In this document: positions 11,955 through 20,361 of the stretch, piece after piece | How positions within the stretch are numbered: position 1 is the stretch's first letter | Layout of the letters: each line of letters begins with the position of its first letter | Source of the DNA: a virus | Direction: 5' to 3' (one strand) | Virus record (IMG/VR): IMGVR_UViG_3300011115_000096 | Coordinates: 1 to 32,328 of that record | DNA: 32,328 nt | The notes under the pieces: generated by a model | The model's input: the letters and a program-made list of their open reading frames with translations, nothing else | Databases searched by the model: none | Told to the model about the DNA's origin: nothing | Translations under genes and position numbers: made by a program

Positions 11955-12416
11955 CGCTCGCTCGTCAATACGGCGGTTTTGCAAGCCTTTTAAGATTTTG
12001 CCCCCTGCCATACAGTATTTTAAAAATTCCTCACCAGCGCCCGTTTTATCGCCTCTAAGAACCTTTTGGCGTAGCGTTGAACGCTGGAGTGTCCCCAGAC
12101 CGACATTAAAAGAAAAGCTAACAAGCCCGTCATACATACCTTGTGTAAGATCGACAGGACAGAAAAGACGCACCCCGCGCTCAAAACGTTGCAAATCGGT
12201 TCTAAGAATCCCATCTACTTCATCCGCTGAAAACGTGCGATTATCTTCTGGGCGTAACCCATAACTGTCTCTTTGATCAATCGGCATTTTTCCTTGATCT
12301 GGGTATAAAACATGGCCTACTCCTATTGTCCATAGTTTTGCTGGGCAGCGGTAAGGCTTAAACCTCACGCCTTCATGATGCTTGATCATCTCAATAGCTT
12401 TAGGGCTTATGTTCAT
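11937..12416 (-). CDS. Endolysin, GH24 phage lysozyme
   Basis: 159 aa muramidase cutting the MurNAc-GlcNAc bond of peptidoglycan. The catalytic triad fits the E-8aa-[D/C]-5aa-T rule exactly: Glu15, Cys24, Thr30 (HHEGVRFKPYRCPAKLWTIG). GVGH and LVSFSFNVG (central helix) are as usual for the family. There is no signal peptide or SAR anchor at the N-terminus, so release depends on a holin. No SD is evident before the ATG at 12416. It is the last gene of the leftward late transcript and converges with the rightward early operon with no obvious terminator between them. Confidence 0.93.
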   Translation of the reverse strand: MNISPKAIEMIKHHEGVRFKPYRCPAKLWTIGVGHVLYPDQGKMPIDQRDSYGLRPEDNRTFSADEVDGILRTDLQRFERGVRLFCPVDLTQGMYDGLVSFSFNVGLGTLQRSTLRQKVLRGDKTGAGEEFLKYCMAGGKILKGLQNRRIDERALFLGP

Positions 12417-12514
12417 GCTATATTTATTTGGGGTGTTAAGCCAGCATTTGAGGATGTCGATGCGTAGAGTTTTCTGGCTTTCTTCTACGCCCAGTTAAAG
12501 ACCAAATCAAGCCC

Positions 12515-13021
12515 CTATTTAGATTTGAATGCTTGACCGCCAAACCAAAAGCTAACGATACATGACCAGATAATTTGTGTATCGTCATCCCATAATTGGT
12601 TAAGAGCAACGTCAAAAGCCACCCCGGTGTGCCATGCGTAATAAAACCCAAACACCTCAACAAACATAAACATCACAAACATTCCGTAAGTGATGACAGA
12701 ACGGGTCGCAGCCCTCATGTTTATTACCCATGTAGATGCACCCTGCCCCAAGGCTATATCGTGCGCGTACAGGGCTTGACGCTCTTGCATTTGGGCTTGC
12801 ACCATTTGCACATCAGCAATAATCTGAATTTGCTCAGTCTGGATATGCTCGATGCGCTCTTGGGCCTCTAACCCGGCTTTTTTGAGGGTCAGTTCCCTTT
12901 CTGTCTGCATTGCAGCTAATGCCAGTTCATGCTTTTTGTCAGACTTGTCTTGAATGAAATCAAGTATCTTGGGCAAACCGCCCATCAAAAAACTAATTAG
13001 GCTTGAAAACAGGGTTAGCAT
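12515..13021 (-). CDS. Holin-like membrane protein (3TM holin type)
   Basis: 168 aa. An amphipathic/hydrophobic N-terminus (MLTLFSSLISFLMGGLPKIL), a long charged helical middle (about 25-100), then two membrane spans near 110-132 (ITYGMFVMFMFVEVFGFYYAW) and 143-162 (TQIIWSCIVSFWFGGQAF). The WDDDTQIIW motif is shared with phage holin-like proteins. Located next to the endolysin, it is the best candidate for the pore that ends infection. ATG at 13021 has GAGGAAAG upstream; a TTG six codons earlier is rejected. Overlaps the previous gene by 29 bp. Confidence 0.75.
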   Translation of the reverse strand: MLTLFSSLISFLMGGLPKILDFIQDKSDKKHELALAAMQTERELTLKKAGLEAQERIEHIQTEQIQIIADVQMVQAQMQERQALYAHDIALGQGASTWVINMRAATRSVITYGMFVMFMFVEVFGFYYAWHTGVAFDVALNQLWDDDTQIIWSCIVSFWFGGQAFKSK

Positions 13022-13307
13022 TTTTTCTTTCCTCTTCAATTTGCTTTCGCAATTTTTCCACTTTTTCCATTTGGGCTTTGGCCTCGCGCTTGGTCACCAT
13101 AGTATCCACGTACATCATGCCAATCAGCGGCAAAAGCATCGCAAAAACAATGACAAAAAGTATCAGGACAAAAACGTAGCCAGACGGCCCTTGTGATGCA
13201 GACTGATCATCCACATCAGGATAATCAGGTAGGCGGCTACGAAAAGAACCAGCCCCGTTTCCAGCGCCCTGTCCAGTATTTTGTTTTTTAACCTTTGTCG
13301 CCGCCAT
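12993..13307 (-). CDS. Lysis-cassette membrane protein, 104 aa
   Basis: A polar Gly/Ser/Asp-rich N-terminus (1-43), one strong membrane span YVFVLILFVIVFAMLLPLIG (44-63), then a charged coiled coil KREAKAQMEKVEKLRKQIEE. The single span plus coiled tail recalls inner-membrane spanins, although the span is not N-terminal. The first 48 codons overlap the upstream 198-aa gene in another frame. A GTG start at codon 32 would shorten the overlap, but the ATG has GGTGG nearby. Spanin assignment is tentative. Confidence 0.6.
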   Translation of the reverse strand: MAATKVKKQNTGQGAGNGAGSFRSRLPDYPDVDDQSASQGPSGYVFVLILFVIVFAMLLPLIGMMYVDTMVTKREAKAQMEKVEKLRKQIEEERKNANPVFKPN

Positions 13308-13759
13308 TCAGCCACCCGTTTTTTGTGCAGTTCCCTTGCGTTGTCCTCGGCCTTTTGATCAAGTAGCCTTTGATACTCTTCTACAATTTCACGCCAAAGA
13401 TCGGGTTGTCCCATCTCCCAGCGCACCATTTTCTCAAGATCAGCATAAAACTGCTTGGTTTGCCGTAGGTACATCACGTTATCAATGGCTTGGGTGGCTA
13501 GATCGTCTTTAATTCCTTTGCGCTTGTTTTCTTCACGTTGTACCTCGGCCTTTTCATGGCTAGATTCAAGTTCTGCCTGACCCTTGAAAAACGATGATAA
13601 AGCCCCGCCTACCTCGCTTGTAATTTTGGATAAATCAGACCCGGTTTTCTTCAAGTCCTGATAAACAGCTACACAACCTTTTATGCCTTCATAGGCCGAC
13701 TTGCATAAGGCAAACGCCGTAATGGGGTCAATTTCATATCCCCAAAATCTTTTTGACAA
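13163..13759 (-). CDS. Coiled-coil membrane protein of the lysis/tail region
   Basis: 198 aa. N-terminal SKRFWGYEIDPITAFALCKSAYEG is a conserved opening of a phage family of unknown function; the middle is a charged helical region; a C-terminal span LETGLVLFVAAYLIILMWMI lies at about 164-184. The start is TTG at 13759: no ATG or GTG is available and a stop lies just upstream. Overlaps neighbours at both ends (26 bp and 145 bp). The 3' overlap means its membrane span is read in a second frame as the linker of the next protein. Confidence 0.7.
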   Translation of the reverse strand: MSKRFWGYEIDPITAFALCKSAYEGIKGCVAVYQDLKKTGSDLSKITSEVGGALSSFFKGQAELESSHEKAEVQREENKRKGIKDDLATQAIDNVMYLRQTKQFYADLEKMVRWEMGQPDLWREIVEEYQRLLDQKAEDNARELHKKRVAEWRRQRLKNKILDRALETGLVLFVAAYLIILMWMISLHHKGRLATFLS

Positions 13760-13931
13760 ACTCGCCAGCTACACCCGGCCCAAACAGCACAGCAACAATC
13801 AGCACATACAAAAGAACTTCTATTTTTGTCATGCGTTTATCGCCTTCCCGCAATGATCGGTCAATGGCGTTATATCTTTCCAGACATACCGCCTCATGCA
13901 CCGCCAAACGGGTCTCTGTGCTGTCAACCAT
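13734..13931 (-). CDS. Small hemolysin XhlA-like membrane protein
   Basis: 65 aa: a soluble helical N-terminus (MVDSTETRLAVHEAVCLERY) followed by one membrane span EVLLYVLIVAVLFGPGVAG and a short basic end. Helix then C-terminal span resembles XhlA-type and other small lysis-associated phage proteins. ATG at 13931 has GAGG seven bases upstream; a TTG four codons earlier is rejected. It starts 8 bp inside the fibre gene and opens the lysis cassette. Confidence 0.65.
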   Translation of the reverse strand: MVDSTETRLAVHEAVCLERYNAIDRSLREGDKRMTKIEVLLYVLIVAVLFGPGVAGEFVKKILGI

Positions 13932-15582
13932 TACGCGCCTCAAGTGCTGTGATTCGGTCAGTCAGGGTTGTGATAAGGGCTTGCTGCTCTTGGATAGCTT
14001 TAATTAGCATTGGCACGAAGACGCTGTACTTTACAGATTTGGTTGTTGTGCCAAGGTCATTACCTTCTTTATCACGGTCAGTAGTTTCATCAACCATGCT
14101 CGGGAAGATTTGCTCAAGTTCTTGGGCAACAACGCCAAGTTGTTTTTGCTGGTCGCCAATTATGTTGTAGTTCACCACACGAACTTGATTGAGCTTTTCT
14201 AGCTTTGGTGTTGCATCTGTTATGTTCTCTTTCAATTTAATGTCGGAAATAGCACCATAACTATTGTTGGCATTGGTTACATTGCCATCACCCCTAACTT
14301 GAAATTTAAGCGTAGAAAAATTATCTGTAGTACCGTTTCCACTATATCCTTGAATTAAATTCCAAGCTGTGCTTGAGGTGGTCAAGCAACCTACTTGAAA
14401 AACACAACCAGTATACGAAGCACTACCTGCTGCTGTTGCAACTGTTGGAGCAGTTGTAGATGTAGAACCTTGTAAGTTAACTCGGCCTAAAGAATTACCA
14501 CCAAGAGCACCAGTAGTCCCCACCAGCAAGTTACCGCTGGAGTCGATACGGGCACGCTCTGTGTCGCTCGTGTAAAAAGAAAGAGGAGAAGCAGTCTTAG
14601 TGCCAAGGATTGTTAATCCTGACGATGCGTAAAAGATTGAGGTTGCCGTTCCAGCTACACCCAATGTCATCATGGAAGTAGTTGTGCCGTTAACTGTTAA
14701 ATCTATGCGGTTTGCGGCTGAACTAAGAGAAGAAGTGCTACCAACGCATAAGTTACCGCTGGCATCAAGGGTCATTGCTTGGGTGTAAGATATGGTTGCA
14801 TTTGCTGAGCCTGATGCAGCAACATACCATTGATGCGTACCAGTATTTTGTTGATATTTAGACGCATATCCTGTTTTTACATATTTGTATGAACCACTTG
14901 CGTAATAGCCGTTTTGGGATAATTCTAAATAATCACCGCCTGTATAGCCAGCTAAAGAACCGCCCGTCATCTGCAAAACGCCCGTGTAGTTTGTCCAAGC
15001 ACTAGGCGTAACACCCACACCAAAATTTGCACCATCAAACACCAACGCACTACCCGTAGTCAGCACCTTTGAGCCGTTGAGGTAGGCCACACCATTGGCT
15101 GTGCCGTCAGAGATAGTCGGGCCAGAGATAGTTGGCCCTGTAGCCAGTACATTGTTGCCTGTGCCTGTATTGGTAACACTCACAAGCCCCTTAGACGCAT
15201 CTGTAGCCACCGCGCTTGATGCAGTCAGGCTAGAAAAAATTGGTTGTGCGCTAAATGTAGCCACACCGCCAAGGGTCACAGCACCCGCCACATTAGCCGT
15301 AGTGCCCACATAAAGCGCTTTGGCTATGCCTACACCACCAGCCGTAATAATTGACCCAGATGTGGTGTTTGTCGCATCTGTCACCAACGTAGAGTTAATG
15401 CCCAATGCAAAGGGAATCCGCGCCGTTGTAGTTGTCTGTCCATCCTTGGTTATGGCAGTCGATAAACCCGTGGCAAGGTCAGCAGTAAGCGCATTAAAGA
15501 CTGTGCTGCTAATGGATGTGCCCGTTACTACTGGTTGCCCAGATGTGTTGATTTGGAATGTTCCAGAGCCGTTGTACGACAT
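13924..15582 (-). CDS. Tail fibre with C-terminal peptidase S74 chaperone
   Basis: 552 aa. Residues 1-440 are Thr/Ser/Gly/Ala-rich repeats with recurring DASGNLCVG or DSSGNLLVG elements, typical of trimeric fibre shafts. The C-terminus from Ser446 (SDIKLKENI) is an S74 intramolecular chaperone that folds the trimer and then cuts itself off. The Ser446/Lys451 dyad spacing matches the family, followed by LGVVAQELEQIFP and a final coiled coil. It is the likely receptor-binding protein. It follows the internal virion genes and precedes lysis. Confidence 0.9.
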   Translation of the reverse strand: MSYNGSGTFQINTSGQPVVTGTSISSTVFNALTADLATGLSTAITKDGQTTTTARIPFALGINSTLVTDATNTTSGSIITAGGVGIAKALYVGTTANVAGAVTLGGVATFSAQPIFSSLTASSAVATDASKGLVSVTNTGTGNNVLATGPTISGPTISDGTANGVAYLNGSKVLTTGSALVFDGANFGVGVTPSAWTNYTGVLQMTGGSLAGYTGGDYLELSQNGYYASGSYKYVKTGYASKYQQNTGTHQWYVAASGSANATISYTQAMTLDASGNLCVGSTSSLSSAANRIDLTVNGTTTSMMTLGVAGTATSIFYASSGLTILGTKTASPLSFYTSDTERARIDSSGNLLVGTTGALGGNSLGRVNLQGSTSTTAPTVATAAGSASYTGCVFQVGCLTTSSTAWNLIQGYSGNGTTDNFSTLKFQVRGDGNVTNANNSYGAISDIKLKENITDATPKLEKLNQVRVVNYNIIGDQQKQLGVVAQELEQIFPSMVDETTDRDKEGNDLGTTTKSVKYSVFVPMLIKAIQEQQALITTLTDRITALEARNG

Positions 15583-15591
15583 GATTTAACC

Positions 15592-17415
15592 TTACTTTGT
15601 GAGCGCGTCAACCAACGCATTGTAATTAATGGATTCTTGAACTTGTTTTTTTACTTGCTGATTTTCTGCAAATTCTGATGCGGTTTTTGCAAGTGGGAAA
15701 TTGAGTTTTGCCAATTTATCCAAACCCCTGATAACAACATTACCCGTGTTGGAATAGTTAACTGTTCCCGGTGGTTTAACCAAGGCATCTGCTACAGCGT
15801 CTTTTACATCAATCAAAGTTTGCCGTCCTTGTTTGCCAAACATATAGGCTAACTTGTCTTCTTTGTCCAATGTATCAATGGCAGTTTTTAGCTTGGCAAA
15901 CGACAAATCACCGCTTGCATTTTTTTGCAATTGATCTTTTAGATATTGGATGGTTTGGCCTTGCAATTCGGCATAGGCTTGTTGACCTTCTGGGCCACCC
16001 TTTTTAAGTAGTTTTGTAACAGTTCGCATTTCCTCTAACGAACCATCCAAAACAACGTGCCCAAACACATCATCAAGGGCCACAGCACGATCAGCGTAAC
16101 CGCCGCGAGTGCCTAACAATTTAGCTACTCTATAGGTGTTTTCAAAGTCTTTGCCTAACTCAGCACGTTGTTTTCTAGCGGCACGATAAAGATCACCACC
16201 AGCGCCTTCGGTCATGTTGTTAATTACGCCTTTGACCTCTTTCATAAACAAACCAGACGCTTTGCCCGGTTCACCTAATTGACCAGCAGATTTATACAAT
16301 TCTTCCAAGTCATCAATAGTTACTTGACCATTTTTAACTTTTTTCAATGTGTTTAGGTCTGCTTTGATAGAATTAATTTCTGGGACAGAAATAGCTTTTC
16401 CGGCGTTGGTTTCTAACCATTGCTCTAAAGGCGCGGTGCTGACCACTTGCTTGGTTTCCCCAGCATCTCGGGCCGCTTGATATGCGGTGTCAACTAACTG
16501 TTTTTTGTCTTCAAACTGTTTAACCAAATTTTTGTCAACAACCCTGCCCACATTTCTAAAGTTGGACATATAGGGAACTTCCCGTGTTCCCGTTTCTTCT
16601 GCCAGTTGATCAAAGCGGTTAAGTATCTGTGACTTTTGGCCTTCTTTGAATTGCAATAGTGCTTTAGCCAGTTCTGGCTTTTCTTTGACAATATCGGATT
16701 CAAATTGCAATTGACCAAAGTCTTTTAATTGCTCACCTTTGGTTAAAGGAATATTTTGTGTTTGTGCCCGTTCTGCGCGTAACAATGCTTCATTGGTAGA
16801 GGCCGCACCCATACCCGGCATTTGTGGTTCTTGCGGTTTAAGCAATGCCGCCATCTTTTGCACATTTGGGTTTTCGGTTGTAATTGTTGCCCCACGCTGT
16901 AAAAGCGCTCTGGTTTGTCCGGCGGCTGGGCCTGTCAATGCTTGCAATGTTGACCCGGTGCTACCTAATGTCGGTGGCAACGCGCCTAATGCCTTACTCA
17001 TTGCACCAACTATATCCGGGCCTGTTTCGGTTCTGGGTTGGTAAAACTGACCAGCCATTTCTTGCGCGGCGGCTTGTCCAGCGGCACGGCCTTGTGGTGT
17101 GCCATAACCGCCAACAGCTTGCCCGTACATACTTGCAAGCGGTGTAGCAACCATTTTGCCAATTTCACCAGCAATAATTGCAGGGGTCTCAACAACGCCC
17201 AATAACCTGTCTTTTAAACTAGGTTCTTTCTTAGGCAATGTAATCATGTTTTCATTGCCGGGAATCATCCTTTCGGATGACAATCCTATTTGCTGATAAA
17301 ACTGCTGTTTGGGAATATCCGCATAGAATTTTTGATGCAACGCATCCGCTAACTGAACGTCAGGAATGTCGTTATATTGGGGGAATTGAGTGCGAACTTC
17401 CTCAAAGGTTGCCAT
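15592..17415 (-). CDS. Internal virion/ejection-type protein, 607 aa
   Basis: The N-terminus FEEVRTQFPQYNDIPDVQLA then ALHQKFYADIPKQQFYQQIG matches a short motif at the start of many podovirus internal virion proteins. A Gly/Ala-rich region follows (about 75-190), then a long helical, charged body (200-600). No enzymatic signature is seen. Such proteins are packed in the capsid and enter the cell with the DNA, forming a conduit across the envelope. Start ATG shares one base with the previous stop (TAATG). Confidence 0.7.
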   Translation of the reverse strand: MATFEEVRTQFPQYNDIPDVQLADALHQKFYADIPKQQFYQQIGLSSERMIPGNENMITLPKKEPSLKDRLLGVVETPAIIAGEIGKMVATPLASMYGQAVGGYGTPQGRAAGQAAAQEMAGQFYQPRTETGPDIVGAMSKALGALPPTLGSTGSTLQALTGPAAGQTRALLQRGATITTENPNVQKMAALLKPQEPQMPGMGAASTNEALLRAERAQTQNIPLTKGEQLKDFGQLQFESDIVKEKPELAKALLQFKEGQKSQILNRFDQLAEETGTREVPYMSNFRNVGRVVDKNLVKQFEDKKQLVDTAYQAARDAGETKQVVSTAPLEQWLETNAGKAISVPEINSIKADLNTLKKVKNGQVTIDDLEELYKSAGQLGEPGKASGLFMKEVKGVINNMTEGAGGDLYRAARKQRAELGKDFENTYRVAKLLGTRGGYADRAVALDDVFGHVVLDGSLEEMRTVTKLLKKGGPEGQQAYAELQGQTIQYLKDQLQKNASGDLSFAKLKTAIDTLDKEDKLAYMFGKQGRQTLIDVKDAVADALVKPPGTVNYSNTGNVVIRGLDKLAKLNFPLAKTASEFAENQQVKKQVQESINYNALVDALTK

Positions 17416-18998
17416 TATTGCCCCCTTGGTCTAAGACCTAATGGATCATTTGCATTAGACGTAGAAATTTGTCTTGCGCCTTGTGGCCCAGCTTGCACAG
17501 TCATGGCTTGAATCGCTAAATTTCTTGCCGCTTGCTTTTGTGCAATTACGTTTGCTGTATCCCCGGCTTGCGGGAAATACTTTTTTTCTTCATTGGCAAA
17601 CTCTGACGGGCTAATTGAAGCCCCAGATTCTTTGCGTAGTACAGCGGTGATAAAGTTTCTACGCGCTTGATCAACTTGCTGTTGTTCTGAACTTGGCCCA
17701 CCCATAAACCCCGGCAATGGGTTCATTATTGCGCTAACGCCCTCGCCTAGCTTTTCACCCACAAATGGAGTTAAACCAACTGTGCCGCTAATAGCTGAAC
17801 GAATTGCACCCGTGTTAGTTACACCTTGCTTTTCCAAATCGGTGATGATTTTGTTGGCCTCTGCCATACGCATACCATACGCCGTGGCATTGCCTTGTGA
17901 TTCAGTCAAAGGCTTGGGCACAATCTGTTCTATTGCGGCGGCTTTAGCCACATCTTGTTGCATTTTTGGCGTTAGCGGCGTTTGACCAAAAGGCGTGTAA
18001 CCAGTTTGGCCCATAGGCGCACCAGCAGGGGCACTAGGCGCACCTGTAGGCTGACCCATAGGCGCACCCATCGGTTGACCCATTGGGGCGCTTGTAGGCG
18101 CTCTGCCAGCTTGCATACCCGTATTGAAATACAGTTCTTGTGCGCTAATTCCAATTCGAGCAGCGTCATTAGCCAATGATGCCCGTTGATTGGCACTAAG
18201 TTGACCAAATGCACGATCAGATATTTCGCGCTCTTGTTTAAGTCGCGCAACTGTTGCCGGGTCAATTTCTTTTGATATTGCTGGGCCTACAGGCTCAAAT
18301 GTGTAAGGATTTCTTGCTTGTATTACGCCATTTGTGTCGGTTGTCGTTAATTTTTCAAGCGGTTTTAAAAGGCTGTAATCTTTGCCACCAGTAGCCATAA
18401 ACACTTTAACTGAATCAGCCGTGTAATCCTTGGGATTAAGTTTGGCAAACGCTGATTCTGCTGGTTTCATCAAACTACTAAGCAAAGCCCCACCAGCCGC
18501 TTGAATGGTTGGGTTAGCCTGTGCACCCAATGCAACCGCTAGGGCTTTTTGCATATCAGGTGCTACAGCGGGTTCTGCTTGTTTGTAATAAGTTTGTTGA
18601 ATAACCTCGCCCATATCATTTCTAGGCAATGGCGTGGCCTCTGGGCCTTGAACCAAATCAGCACCGCTTGGGGTAAAGTTTTGTTGAGGAATAAATTGCC
18701 CTGCAATTTCTTTTTTACCTTGTATAGCATCAAGAAATGACGCAACTTCATTTTGACTTTGTTCTCGGTACTTTTCCGCTAATGCTTTGGCCTCGTCTTT
18801 AGCTTCTTTTTCTTTTTGTGCGCCTTTGTAAGATTGCAGCATTTTTGCTAAACCAGCAAAATGACTAATGGGCACACCCATTTGTTGCGGTATTTCCAGC
18901 GGTTGCATGGCCTGCTGATTAAGCATTTCAGCCATACGCAATTTGCGCGCAATCGCATCGGATTCTGCGCTATATGGGGATAAATTTATATCAGCCAT
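17415..18998 (-). CDS. Internal virion protein candidate with Gly/Ala/Met/Gln-Pro repeats
   Basis: 527 aa, helical N- and C-terminal parts around a low-complexity centre (about residues 300-335) made of repeated APMGQPMG/APMGQPTG units. The C-terminal third has AVLRKESGASISPSEFANEE, a motif common in podovirus internal core proteins near their C-termini. Lies between two other large virion genes with minimal spacing; SD GGGAAG upstream of ATG. Role in DNA ejection is inferred from position and architecture. Confidence 0.7.
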   Translation of the reverse strand: MADINLSPYSAESDAIARKLRMAEMLNQQAMQPLEIPQQMGVPISHFAGLAKMLQSYKGAQKEKEAKDEAKALAEKYREQSQNEVASFLDAIQGKKEIAGQFIPQQNFTPSGADLVQGPEATPLPRNDMGEVIQQTYYKQAEPAVAPDMQKALAVALGAQANPTIQAAGGALLSSLMKPAESAFAKLNPKDYTADSVKVFMATGGKDYSLLKPLEKLTTTDTNGVIQARNPYTFEPVGPAISKEIDPATVARLKQEREISDRAFGQLSANQRASLANDAARIGISAQELYFNTGMQAGRAPTSAPMGQPMGAPMGQPTGAPSAPAGAPMGQTGYTPFGQTPLTPKMQQDVAKAAAIEQIVPKPLTESQGNATAYGMRMAEANKIITDLEKQGVTNTGAIRSAISGTVGLTPFVGEKLGEGVSAIMNPLPGFMGGPSSEQQQVDQARRNFITAVLRKESGASISPSEFANEEKKYFPQAGDTANVIAQKQAARNLAIQAMTVQAGPQGARQISTSNANDPLGLRPRGQ

Positions 18999-19001
18999 TT
19001 T

Positions 19002-20351
19002 TTATCTTCCCAGCAATGATGAACCAAGTTGATACAGACCAGCCGTGTTTACGTTTGCCGCATTCATTTGTTGGTTATACAAATTTTGATTGAATGCTGA
19101 CGTTTGTGCCGCCGCATTTGCAATTGGTGCTGGCGCAATGTTCGCTCCCTGATAAGCGGCAAACTGTGGGTTTTGTATTTGCGATTGACCTGTAATTGCA
19201 GAAATCTCATTGATCGGCAATTGTCTTTGCATTAACGCTTGGGCCATAGCTTGCTGTTGAGCGGTGTTGGCAAACTGGCCTTGTTGCATATTTTGGTTTG
19301 CTTGTTGAGCAACCATTGCATTGTTGGCTTGTGCCGCCGATTGGCCTTGACCAAAGTTTTGTGCAATTGCTTGATTTGCTGCTTGTTGGTTTTGCAAACC
19401 AGCCCCAAACCCTGCAAGGTTAGCGGTGTTGGCAAAGTTACCAGTATTTAATGCTTGACCATAACCTTGTTGGTTGGCGCTCATGTCAAGATTTATGCCC
19501 TGCAAAGCAGCTTGTGTGCGCTGATCGTTTTCTTGTTGTCCAAGGATTCGGGCAGCGTTGTCGTATGCCTCTGTACCGGGACGCAAACCTTGGTTGATCA
19601 ATTGGGTTTCTGTGCTAACCCGGTTTCTTGCCAAGGTAGGTTCAAGACGGGCCATGATTGCCTCTTGCGCCGTCATTCCAGCGTTTACAGGCATCTTGGC
19701 TACACCGCTTAAATCAAGGCTAGTTTGCAAATTAGGGCCAGTTACACCGCCTTGTGCTGTGCCATATTGACCGCCTGTAGGCCCAGCTTGCAATGTTCCC
19801 GGTGATGCCAAAGAGGTCTGAACCGCTGGCCCACCAAAGGAAAAAGGTTTGCTTAACACCCCAAAAGCATTGGCATATCCAGTATTAGCCAAGTCTGCCA
19901 TGTTTGCTTGCAGACTTTGTTGGGAAGTGAGCGCCTTTTGCGCCATTGGGTTTAGCGTCTGCGTTACTGTCGGCTGATCATTAGCATAAGTAACAGTCTG
20001 CGTCCCGTAAGGATTAACAATATTTGGATTTGATAATTTTGCGGTTGTTCTTGCAGCCTCTAAATTAGCCACTCCTTGAGCATTAGCCGCCGCCGTAAAA
20101 TCGGGCGTAGCTGGCGCAGCAGGGGTAGATGTACCAGCAAAAGCGGTAGATGGTGCGGCAAGAAAGTTAGTTACAGCACCGATTGGGTTATCAAAAAACC
20201 CAAATTCAGGCAAACCCGTTTTTGGGTTGGTCGTTCCAGACCCGCCCATAGCCTTTAACATTGCCGCCTCTGTGGGGTTTATGTGGGCAAGGATAGTGTC
20301 CCCGCCTCGGCCCTTAGAACGTAGTTGTTGTGCTTTTTCAGATAATTGCAT
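19002..20351 (-). CDS. Gln/Asn/Ala-rich virion protein
   Basis: 449 aa. N-terminal KGRGGDTILAHINPTEAAMLKAMGG is a segment repeatedly found in podovirus virion proteins. Residues 85-230 are Thr/Pro/Gly-rich, and from about 270 the protein is extremely rich in Gln, Asn and Ala (NQQAANQAIAQNFGQG, NAMVAQQANQNMQQGQ). The composition suggests a flexible or fibrous helical assembly. AGGGG six bases before ATG. Probably part of the internal core or tail plug; no enzyme motif. Confidence 0.7.
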   Translation of the reverse strand: MQLSEKAQQLRSKGRGGDTILAHINPTEAAMLKAMGGSGTTNPKTGLPEFGFFDNPIGAVTNFLAAPSTAFAGTSTPAAPATPDFTAAANAQGVANLEAARTTAKLSNPNIVNPYGTQTVTYANDQPTVTQTLNPMAQKALTSQQSLQANMADLANTGYANAFGVLSKPFSFGGPAVQTSLASPGTLQAGPTGGQYGTAQGGVTGPNLQTSLDLSGVAKMPVNAGMTAQEAIMARLEPTLARNRVSTETQLINQGLRPGTEAYDNAARILGQQENDQRTQAALQGINLDMSANQQGYGQALNTGNFANTANLAGFGAGLQNQQAANQAIAQNFGQGQSAAQANNAMVAQQANQNMQQGQFANTAQQQAMAQALMQRQLPINEISAITGQSQIQNPQFAAYQGANIAPAPIANAAAQTSAFNQNLYNQQMNAANVNTAGLYQLGSSLLGR

Positions 20352-20361
20352 TTATATCCCC

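Noticed and set aside
12462-12490. Hairpin GCGTAGA/TCTACGC between holin-like and lysozyme genes
   Set aside because: 15-nt loop, no T-tract on either strand, so not a terminator; no other role can be supported.
12436-12663. 75-aa minus-strand ORF
   Set aside because: Overlaps the holin-like gene in another frame, has low-quality composition and no start signal.
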